This document shows, piece after piece, positions 14,694 to 20,548 of a stretch of DNA of 20,548 bases (the first letter of the stretch is position 1; each line of letters begins with the position of its first letter). The notes beneath the pieces were generated by a model. The model saw only the letters and a list, made by a program, of their open reading frames with translations, was not told the origin of the DNA and ran no database searches. The position numbers were made by a program, and so were the translations under genes. This DNA is from JAAYAY01 sp964429355. GTDB lineage: Bacteria; Planctomycetota; Planctomycetia; Pirellulales; Thermoguttaceae. The DNA is taken from assembly GCA_964429355.1 (NCBI GenBank), contig CAYSCH010000143.1:1-20548 (forward strand), written 5' to 3'.

Positions 14694-16160
14694 TCAGGGC
14701 GAACTCGCCGATTCCCTCAGCAAGCTTAGCGCCGCCTCCACCAGCATCTCACCCGAACCCGGCAAGACGTTCGAGTTGGTCACCTCGTAGCTCCCGCCGG
14801 CAAAGGCCGCACGGGTCGGAATGTAGATCGTCTCCACGCAATAGCAGAGTTCAACCACCATCGTGTTTCGATACGGCGAACCCTGCTTGATCGCCAGCCC
14901 AAGGTCGACGAATATCTCACCCGGCATGAACACCATCGCCAGATCGTGCCCGAACGTCATGGTGGTCACCTCGACCGGCAGCGATTCTCCCACACCCGCC
15001 CAATCGTGCGAGAGGCCCCAGTTGATGTACTCGGCTGCCTCCATCTGCGGCGGCTTGTTGCGAAGTTGGTCGAGCACGACCGCCTTGTAGGCTCTCACCT
15101 GGTCGAAGAAATCGACCGCCTTGCCCGCGTTCGCCGCCGGAATCAACTCGCGGGCCTGCGCCAACTGCTCCTCGCTCACACCTTGTAGCGGCAAGTGAAC
15201 CGTGACCGTGCGCACCTGGAACGCCGAATCCTCAACGGCACCCAGGGTGGGCACTGCCGAGCGTATCGTTCCCGCCAGCGAGTTGCCGATGAAATCTGTC
15301 TTGTTGCGATCCGCCTTGGTCGGATCGCAATGGTTGATGTCGCCGCAGGCGCCGTTGCCGAAGATCGAGATCACCCCTTCCCCCAGGTCCTGCCTGACAC
15401 CTTGCTCGATGAAATATGGGTAGTCGGCGCTCCACAGCAGGCCGCCAACCGTGTCCAGATGGAGGGCAAAATTGCTCACCAGGGCCAGTGGCTTCTGATC
15501 AGCAGTCGACTCGATCAGTGCCAGGCCGATTTCCGGGTCGATCGGACCGGCAGCCCGCACGACCTGGGGATTATCCAGCCGTTGCCAGGTCTGAACGCTG
15601 CCGTCTCTCATGACGAAACGGCGGTTGAACGAAACCGGCGTCTCCTGCCGGGTCGTTCCGGCCTTAATCGCGGCGGGCACTACCGCCTCGTTTGCCTGGA
15701 TGACCGCCCCGGCCATCCCCTCGATCAACTTGGCGGCATAGGCCGGCGGGTTGTCGGCGGAGGTCTTGCCGCCGAGATAGTCGTAGAGATTCCGGGTATA
15801 ATCCGGCGCCGTGTGCGAGTGGGTCCCCGAGACCACGATCTGCCCGGCCGGAATGCCCGTCTTGGCAGAGGCCGCTTCACGCACCGCAACGCCCAGGTCG
15901 CGGGAAACGCCCGTCAGGTCGGCTGCAACCCAGGCTGCAGCCCGGTCGCCGGAGCGAAACACCACCGCCTTGGCCTTGAGCGGATCGATCGTCCCGGTGG
16001 CAAGCCGCTCGTGATAGTAGCCCGCCATCGGAAAACCTTCGGGCGGCGTGATGTCCCTTTCGGCCACTCCGATCTGGAGCGGCTCGGCGGCCCGAACCTG
16101 CCAGGGCAGGACCACAAACAGCACAACAATCGGAAACAATGCGGCGACTGCGCGGGTCAT
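14694..16160 (-). CDS. Exported protein of the neutral/alkaline ceramidase family, nucleophile Ser replaced
   Basis: The 488-residue protein begins with a signal peptide (hydrophobic core ALFPIVVLFVVLP, cleavage near QVRA-AEP). IGVAERDITPPEGFPMAGY is the usual opening of PF04734. Zinc ligands of the family seem kept: H114-S-H116 in VSGTHSHTAPDY, a His in NFALHLDTVGG, a Glu in FMPGEIF and a Tyr near GGSYEVTN. In Pseudomonas ceramidase the catalytic Ser274 lies in a G-N-L-S-P-N block. The matching block here is G-D-I-N276-H, so Ser is replaced by Asn. The C-terminal immunoglobulin-like domain of true ceramidases is absent. The protein is therefore probably a zinc-dependent hydrolase of unknown substrate rather than a ceramidase. 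It has its own GAGGGAG ribosome site and is flanked on both sides by unrelated minus-strand genes at distances above 200 bases. Confidence 0.85.
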   Translation of the reverse strand: MTRAVAALFPIVVLFVVLPWQVRAAEPLQIGVAERDITPPEGFPMAGYYHERLATGTIDPLKAKAVVFRSGDRAAAWVAADLTGVSRDLGVAVREAASAKTGIPAGQIVVSGTHSHTAPDYTRNLYDYLGGKTSADNPPAYAAKLIEGMAGAVIQANEAVVPAAIKAGTTRQETPVSFNRRFVMRDGSVQTWQRLDNPQVVRAAGPIDPEIGLALIESTADQKPLALVSNFALHLDTVGGLLWSADYPYFIEQGVRQDLGEGVISIFGNGACGDINHCDPTKADRNKTDFIGNSLAGTIRSAVPTLGAVEDSAFQVRTVTVHLPLQGVSEEQLAQARELIPAANAGKAVDFFDQVRAYKAVVLDQLRNKPPQMEAAEYINWGLSHDWAGVGESLPVEVTTMTFGHDLAMVFMPGEIFVDLGLAIKQGSPYRNTMVVELCYCVETIYIPTRAAFAGGSYEVTNSNVLPGSGEMLVEAALSLLRESASSP

Positions 16161-16168
16161 GGGTGGGA

Positions 16169-16175
16169 CTCCCTC
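16169..16175 (-). promoter_or_regulatory. Shine-Dalgarno GAGGGAG of the ceramidase-like gene
   Basis: On the minus strand GAGGGAG ends 8 bases before ATG (16160-16158). This fixes the start and yields a proper signal peptide. Confidence 0.6.
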
Positions 16176-16223
16176 AATAGCAGAACGGGAAACAGGTTCG
16201 CAGAGAAATGGCCGTTATCAAGA

Positions 16224-16249
16224 TAGCCGCGCGGACTCGCCCCGCGCTC
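16224..16249 (+). repeat. Hairpin repeat, copy 1
   Basis: The 26-base unit begins TAGCCGCG and ends CCCCGCGCTC; 22 of 26 bases match copy 2 (16305-16330). It can fold as CGCG-x-GG / CC-x-CGCG with a five-base loop. The four differing positions fall in the loop or at the stem mismatch, so the pairing bases are identical. It lies between the tRNA-dihydrouridine synthase and the ceramidase-like gene. No T tract follows, so it is not a standard terminator. Confidence 0.6.
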
Positions 16250-16260
16250 TCTTGGAGTAC

Positions 16261-16274
16261 AGGCTCTAGCCTGC
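16261..16274. repeat. Short inverted repeat between the two hairpin repeats
   Basis: CAGGCT and AGCCTG flank two bases (CT). It lies midway between the two hairpin repeat copies and may belong to the same composite element. Confidence 0.4.
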
Positions 16275-16304
16275 GTTCGTCAAAACACTCTGTCGTCACA
16301 ATGC

Positions 16305-16330
16305 TAGCCGCGTGGGCGTGCCCCGCGCTC
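16305..16330 (+). repeat. Hairpin repeat, copy 2
   Basis: This is the second copy of the unit at 16224-16249, in the same orientation, 81 bases further. It starts TAGCCGCGTGGG and ends CCCCGCGCTC. Its stem bases match copy 1, while the loop differs. Confidence 0.6.
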
Positions 16331-16385
16331 GGAAGGCAGAACGTGAATGTCACCTTTTGCCTCCCATACTAGTCCTTTGCCGGCT

Positions 16386-17342
16386 TCACCGAAAGTATTC
16401 CGCCGCCAATCGCCGGAAACCCGCCAGATCCCGCACCTGCTGCACCGCACGCCGAAACTCGGCGAAGTCGGGCAGGCTCTTGGCGAAGTAACAGCTCGTC
16501 CGCGCCAGCCGGCGGATCGCCACCGCCTTGCCATAATAGCGAAATTCCCCCTCGACCAGTTGCAGCAGCGCCCGGCCGCGCTCAGCACGCGTCGGCGGGC
16601 GAACCGCGGAATTCAGCGTCAGCATCGCCTTCGCCTGACTGAAGATCCAGGGATTGCCCAGGCAACCTCGACCAATGGATACCGCGTCTGCCCCGCTCTC
16701 CCGCAATCGCCCCACCACGTCACTCGCCTGGCTGATCCCTCCGCTCCCTAGGACCGGCACACGCACGGCCTGCTTCACCCGGGCAATCGATCCCCAGTCG
16801 GCCCCGCCCAGGTAAGCCTGGGCCACACTCCGCCCGTGGACCCCGATCGCCGCACTCCCCCCGCCCTCGGCCTGCCTGGCGACCTCGACCACCGTCTCAT
16901 GTTCCCCATCGGGACCCGTGCGCAGCTTGACCGTCACCGCCATCGACACCGCCCGGCTCACCGCCGCCACGATCCCCCCTATCGCCGCCGGATCGGCCAT
17001 CAGTGCCCCGCCTTCACCTCGCGAGAGGATCCGGCGCACCGGACATTCGAAATTCAAATCCACCACGTCGAACCCGTGCTCCTCGATGACCCGCGCCGCT
17101 TCCGCCATCACCGCCGGGTCGGCGCCGCTGATCTGTGCGGCCCGCGGGCGTTCTTCCGTCGTCGTGTGCAACATCCTCAGCGCGCGGCGATCCCGCCTGG
17201 CCACATCCGCCGCGTCGATCCGCTCCGTGCACACCAGCCCCGCCCCAAACCGCTTCATCAACAACCGGAACGGAAAGTTCGTGTGCTCCTCCATCGGAGC
17301 CAGCGTTACCGGTACGCTCAAACGTACCTTGCCGATGTTCAT
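16386..17342 (-). CDS. tRNA-dihydrouridine synthase (Dus family)
   Basis: The protein has 318 residues from ATG 17342-17340, beginning MNIGKVRLSVPVTLAPM. The frame is open far upstream, but that part overlaps the lyase gene and reads as out-of-frame noise. Family features: VPVTLAPMEEHTNFPFR (FMN-binding entry), C100 in DLNFECPVRR (the catalytic Cys that protonates uridine; usual form N-x-G-C-P), RGEGGALM, a VKLRTG strand, IGVHGRS, and GSGGISQASDV with IGRGCLGNPWIF for the FMN phosphate site. It reduces uridine to dihydrouridine in tRNA D-loops using FMN and NADPH. Which Dus subgroup, and so which tRNA position, cannot be told by eye; ECP in place of GCP is slightly unusual. It starts 8 bases after the lyase stop without a good ribosome site, which suggests coupled translation. 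Confidence 0.92.
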   Translation of the reverse strand: MNIGKVRLSVPVTLAPMEEHTNFPFRLLMKRFGAGLVCTERIDAADVARRDRRALRMLHTTTEERPRAAQISGADPAVMAEAARVIEEHGFDVVDLNFECPVRRILSRGEGGALMADPAAIGGIVAAVSRAVSMAVTVKLRTGPDGEHETVVEVARQAEGGGSAAIGVHGRSVAQAYLGGADWGSIARVKQAVRVPVLGSGGISQASDVVGRLRESGADAVSIGRGCLGNPWIFSQAKAMLTLNSAVRPPTRAERGRALLQLVEGEFRYYGKAVAIRRLARTSCYFAKSLPDFAEFRRAVQQVRDLAGFRRLAAEYFR

Positions 17343-17350
17343 TGGCACAT

Positions 17351-19045
17351 TCAGGGGTTGGAGTGTTGCGGCGGTGTGCCGTAGCCCATCGAATTCGTCG
17401 CCACATACAGCCGGTACAGCCGGTCCTGCATCAGGCAGCTGCGGCGCGTCACGGCGGGAATGGTCGTGGTGTGGATCCGCAGCTCGCCATCGACGGCCGT
17501 GACCAGTTCCTCGCGCCAATCGCCCAGAAGATCGGCCACCATCTGCTGGCGGTAGTTGCCCGACAGATCCAGAAGCGTCTCCCCTTGGTATTTCATCAGC
17601 TTGCCCTTCAGGAGGATCTCCTTTTGCGGGTCGGCGTCCCACCACAGCGTCCAGGGGGCCAGCGAGCCGATGTTCTCATGGCCGATCCGCTTTCCCTGGG
17701 CAGTGTACATCCAGGCCTGTTCGCCCCCCTTGGCCTCCCCCGCATAGCATTCCTGTCCTGGATACTCGGCCAGGATGTCGGCGCACATCCCCTGGGCGTG
17801 CACATGGACCGTTGGCTCCTCGTTGGCCCAATACGTTTTGCCGGTCAGGGCGTCGACCAGCCGCACCGCACCGTTCTTCTGACCCGGCTCGATTCCGAAG
17901 AAGATCTGCAGTCCCGGCCGCTTCGGATCGATCTTGCCCACGTAGCATGTGTCGGGGTGTCCGATGCCGAGCGTCCACATCGCCTTGCCATCGTGGTCCA
18001 CCAGGCACGAACCCACCACGATCTCGTCGCAGCCGTCGCCGTCCACGTCGGCCACGCGGATCGTGTGGGAACCCTGGCTATCGTATTTTTCCTTCTCGTC
18101 GTGCGAGTTCCATCTCCACACGAGATTCAGATCCGGATCGTAAGCCTCGATGACGATCGCCCTGTAGGTGCCCCGCTGCATCAGCAAATGGGGCCGCCGG
18201 CCATCCAGATAGGCCACCGCCAGCATGTTGCGGCAGAAATAGTTGTACTCGCCGATCTCCGGCAATCGTGGGATCCAGGGAATCTTCTTGACGAGCTGGC
18301 CCGTCTGGCCGTCAAGCTTGTAGAGCCATTCCGGCCCGGTCTTGACGTGCCCCTCCGGCTCGCGCGGATCCCCTTCGCCCCCCTTGCAGTAGACCTCCGC
18401 CTTGCCGTCGCCGTCCAGGTCATAGACGACATAGGGCGCGTACCAGGTGCCGGCCTCGATCGACCAGCCCATATCGTGCCGCCAGAGGAACCGGCCGTCG
18501 AGCGTGTAGGCCTCGAGCTTGTAGGTGTCCTCGCTCTTCTTCCAATAACCCGGCTTCTGGTACGGGTCGGTGTTGAAATCGGGCTGCTGGACGACGAGTT
18601 CGTATCGGCCGCCTCCGTCCAGGTCGCCGGCCCCCACCTTGTGCATGCCGTAGTTGCCTTGAAGGCGGATGCCGATGTACGACTGGCCAGCCGGCACATG
18701 GGCAATCGCCACCGCGGCACTCGGTGGACCTTCTTTGCCGGCCGTCACAGGCCTGAGGAAGTACTGGAGTTCGCCCTCTTTGGGTGCATCGACATCGACC
18801 AGATTGGTGCTCTCATGGATAGGTTCGGCCGTCAGTCGACGGGCGTCATCGGCCCCGGCCGTCTGCCGATAGACGTGAAACGCCGCGTCCGCCCCGTCCG
18901 ACTCCAGCAGCCGCCAACCGACGTACACCCCTCCATCGGCCTGCCGCATGGCCACGAGCCCACGGTCGAGCTTTTCGCTCAGTTGCGCCCAGGCCGTGGA
19001 ACTGAGCAGGATGAACGCCGCAGCCGCATACAAGATCGGACGCAT
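17351..19045 (-). CDS. Secreted rhamnogalacturonan lyase-like protein (polysaccharide lyase family 11 type)
   Basis: The 564-residue protein has a signal peptide (MRPILYAAAAFILLSSTAWA-Q). GAGG-like pairing (GAGGAA, 19057-19052) lies about 7 bases before ATG 19045. The N-terminus has EKLDRGLVAMRQADGGVYVGWRLL, the usual opening of PL11 enzymes, followed by a fibronectin-like segment. The body is a beta-propeller marked by repeated calcium loops (GDLDGGG, YDLDGDGKAE, ADVDGDGCDE). Family enzymes cleave the alpha-1,4 bond between rhamnose and galacturonate in pectin rhamnogalacturonan I by beta-elimination outside the inner membrane. Homologues are numerous in planctomycetes, and not all act on pectin, so the substrate is unproven. 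The gene is divergent from a sulfatase and is followed at 8 bases by a tRNA-dihydrouridine synthase. A role in acidic polysaccharide breakdown fits the sulfatase neighbour. Confidence 0.87.
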   Translation of the reverse strand: MRPILYAAAAFILLSSTAWAQLSEKLDRGLVAMRQADGGVYVGWRLLESDGADAAFHVYRQTAGADDARRLTAEPIHESTNLVDVDAPKEGELQYFLRPVTAGKEGPPSAAVAIAHVPAGQSYIGIRLQGNYGMHKVGAGDLDGGGRYELVVQQPDFNTDPYQKPGYWKKSEDTYKLEAYTLDGRFLWRHDMGWSIEAGTWYAPYVVYDLDGDGKAEVYCKGGEGDPREPEGHVKTGPEWLYKLDGQTGQLVKKIPWIPRLPEIGEYNYFCRNMLAVAYLDGRRPHLLMQRGTYRAIVIEAYDPDLNLVWRWNSHDEKEKYDSQGSHTIRVADVDGDGCDEIVVGSCLVDHDGKAMWTLGIGHPDTCYVGKIDPKRPGLQIFFGIEPGQKNGAVRLVDALTGKTYWANEEPTVHVHAQGMCADILAEYPGQECYAGEAKGGEQAWMYTAQGKRIGHENIGSLAPWTLWWDADPQKEILLKGKLMKYQGETLLDLSGNYRQQMVADLLGDWREELVTAVDGELRIHTTTIPAVTRRSCLMQDRLYRLYVATNSMGYGTPPQHSNP

Positions 19046-19324
19046 GATCGTTTCCTCGGGTCACAGAGGCCGACATACCCAGACCTGCACTGGAATCTAG
19101 CGGCCGCGAGAATGGCCGTCAACAATTCGCCGCACCGATCTGCCGTACCTGAACTTCCACAGCCAAATCCGCGATCTGCCAATCCCATCCCCCTCCAATC
19201 CTGACGCTGGACGCGACCACGTCCCGCCAGTAAGCTGGGCAAAGTCCGGCCGTCCCGCTCTCCCGGTGCCGGGCAGCACCCCGCCAGCGGCCTTCTTCCA
19301 ACCACGAGCAGGAGAATCGACACC
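19046..19324. other. Divergent intergenic region between lyase and sulfatase
   Basis: These 279 bases separate two exported carbohydrate-active genes transcribed away from each other, so both promoters must lie here. AGGAG at 19310-19314 lies 10 bases before the sulfatase ATG. Short inverted repeats occur (CCAGTAAGCTGG near 19227-19238, CCCGGTGCCGGG near 19262-19273) that could be operator-like. I cannot identify convincing -35/-10 pairs. Confidence 0.4.
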
Positions 19325-20548
19325 ATGCAACGATTGCCTCTGATCCTGTTGACCCTCTCGGCAGCGCTCCTCGCTTCACCTCTGCACGCCGCCAAGCGAA
19401 ACGTGGTCCTGGTCGTTGGCGACGACCACGGCCGCGACGCCGGCTGCTATGGCAACCCCGTGGTCCAAACCCCCAGCCTCGACCGCTTGGCCGCCGACGG
19501 CACCCGCTTCGAATACACCTTCTGCACCACCGCCAGTTGCTCCGCCAGCCGCTCGGTCATCCTCACCGGCATGTACAACCACGCCACCGGCCACTACGGC
19601 CACGAGCACGGCTCCAGCCACTTTCGCACCTATGAGAACCTGACCAGCCTGCCGGTCCTCCTCGGCCAGGCGGGCTACCGCACCTGCCGCATCGGCAAGT
19701 ACCACGTGGCCCCCGAGGCCGTCTACCAGTTCGACCAGGAAATCAAGGCCAACCCGCGCAACGGAGTCGAAATGGCCGACCGCTGCGTGGACTTTCTCAA
19801 GGCGGAAGACTCACGGCCGTTCTTCCTCTACTTCTGCGTCACCGATCCGCACCGCGGCGGCGGCAAACTCCAGGACCTCCCCTACGAGCCCGACACCTTT
19901 GGCAACCGGCCCCAGGGATATCCCGGCGTCACGGAAATCCAGTACGACCCCCAGAAGGTGATCGTTCCACCCTGCCTGCCCGACACGCCCGAGTGCCGCC
20001 AGGAACTCGCCCAGTACTACCAGGCCGTCTCTCGCCTCGATCAGGGTGTCGGTCGGCTCATCCAGCGGCTCCAGGAAGCTGGCGTCTACGACGACACCCT
20101 CGTGATCTACATCTCCGACAACGGCATCCCCTTCCCGGCCGCAAAAACCACGGTCTACGAGCCGGGGATCCGCCTCCCCTGCATCGTTCGCAATCCCTAC
20201 TCCGACCACCGGGGCACCATCTCCGATGCCATGGTCAACTGGGCCGACATCACCCCCACGATCCTCGACTTCTGCCAGGTGCAACCCAAAGGGGCCACGT
20301 TCCACGGCCGCTCGTTCCTGGCCGCCATGGAGCAGGCCCGGGCCGAAGGTTTTGACGAGATCTACGCCTCCCACACCTTCCACGAAATCACCAACTACTA
20401 TCCCATGCGGGTCGTCCGCGGACGACAGTACAAACTGATCTGGAACATCGCCCACCCGCTCCCCTATCCCTTCGCCTCCGATCTCTGGGTGGCCGCCGCC
20501 TGGCAAGGGGTCTTCCAGCGGGGCGACAAAAACTATGGCAAGCGGACC
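19325..20548 (+). CDS. Secreted sulfatase, N-sulfoglucosamine sulfohydrolase (heparan N-sulfatase)-like; 3' end outside window
   Basis: An open frame of 408 codons runs from ATG 19325 to the window end without a stop. A signal peptide (LPLILLTLSAALLASPLHA-A) is followed by VVLVVGDDHGRDAGCYGN with the calcium Asp pair D33-D34. C72 in TASCSASRSVILTG fits the C-x-(A/P)-S-R motif in which Cys is converted to formylglycine by the FGE enzyme (not in this window). Further marks are DPHRGGG, RLDQGVG, SDNGIPFP and FHEITNYYPMR. The last three match, from memory, human SGSH (RMDQGVG, SDNGIPFP, HEVTMSYPMR). This points to the SGSH-like sulfatase subfamily (S1_8 in SulfAtlas terms) acting on N-sulfated or related sugars. 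In planctomycetes the real substrate is more likely an algal or microbial sulfated glycan. It is divergent from a PL11-like lyase, suggesting a shared degradative role. Confidence 0.9.
   Translation, partial: MQRLPLILLTLSAALLASPLHAAKRNVVLVVGDDHGRDAGCYGNPVVQTPSLDRLAADGTRFEYTFCTTASCSASRSVILTGMYNHATGHYGHEHGSSHFRTYENLTSLPVLLGQAGYRTCRIGKYHVAPEAVYQFDQEIKANPRNGVEMADRCVDFLKAEDSRPFFLYFCVTDPHRGGGKLQDLPYEPDTFGNRPQGYPGVTEIQYDPQKVIVPPCLPDTPECRQELAQYYQAVSRLDQGVGRLIQRLQEAGVYDDTLVIYISDNGIPFPAAKTTVYEPGIRLPCIVRNPYSDHRGTISDAMVNWADITPTILDFCQVQPKGATFHGRSFLAAMEQARAEGFDEIYASHTFHEITNYYPMRVVRGRQYKLIWNIAHPLPYPFASDLWVAAAWQGVFQRGDKNYGKRT

Noticed and set aside
16224..16330. The hairpin repeats as a CRISPR array or as terminators
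   Set aside because: Only two copies, 55 bases apart end to start, and no T tract follows either hairpin.
17343..17645. Upstream extension of the dihydrouridine synthase
   Set aside because: The added 101 residues overlap the lyase gene out of frame and do not resemble Dus; MNIGKVRLSVPVTLAPM is the natural N-terminus.
17135..19204. Plus-strand open frame of 689 codons opposite Dus and the lyase
   Set aside because: It spans two unrelated real minus-strand genes and has no family features.

Overview
The window looks like a chromosomal segment of a planctomycete (Planctomycetota, probably a Pirellulales-type lineage). The grounds are its high GC content; a sulfatase, a rhamnogalacturonan-lyase-like protein and a ceramidase-like protein typical of these genomes; a giant Ser/Thr kinase with a zinc-finger front end and a WD40 tail; a DUF6666-like surface protein; and mixed use of Shine-Dalgarno sites. 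I see no phage genes, insertion sequences, CRISPR array, tRNA or rRNA. This is inference from protein family content, since no marker gene is present.

Layout. (1) 3-631: the 3' end of a putative outer-membrane barrel protein, closed by a very strong intrinsic terminator. (2) 782-3807: a two-gene electron-transfer operon made of an exported TPR-like/FMN-binding protein and a membrane polyferredoxin that fuses a NapH/NosR-like half to a NapG/MauM-like half. (3) 4021-10252: a signalling region with a single-pass membrane protein of a planctomycete-type family, then a zinc-finger domain and a WD40 Ser/Thr kinase that lie in one reading frame and are split only by one in-frame TAA. (4) 10346-12108: plsC-like acyltransferase and cdsA, two consecutive steps of phospholipid synthesis. 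(5) 12109-14375, minus strand: a c-heme sensor histidine kinase whose stop overlaps the start of RNase HI. (6) 14694-16160, minus: a ceramidase-family exported protein lacking the usual serine nucleophile. (7) 16161-16385: an intergenic patch with two copies of a hairpin repeat. (8) 16386-19045, minus: a tRNA-dihydrouridine synthase placed 8 nt behind a PL11-like rhamnogalacturonan lyase. (9) 19325-end, plus: an N-sulfoglucosamine-sulfohydrolase-like sulfatase cut by the window edge.

How the parts fit. The operon at 782-3807 probably moves electrons across the inner membrane between cytoplasmic and extracytoplasmic Fe-S/flavin centres. The lyase and sulfatase suggest breakdown of sulfated or acidic polysaccharides. 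The kinases imply sensing of redox or ligand state through heme and of an unknown cue through a WD40 domain. The points most worth a second look are the in-frame stop at 6911-6913, the fused polyferredoxin with an internal twin-arginine signal, and the T8 run at 4622-4629. I did not find a clearly new multi-gene system in this window.
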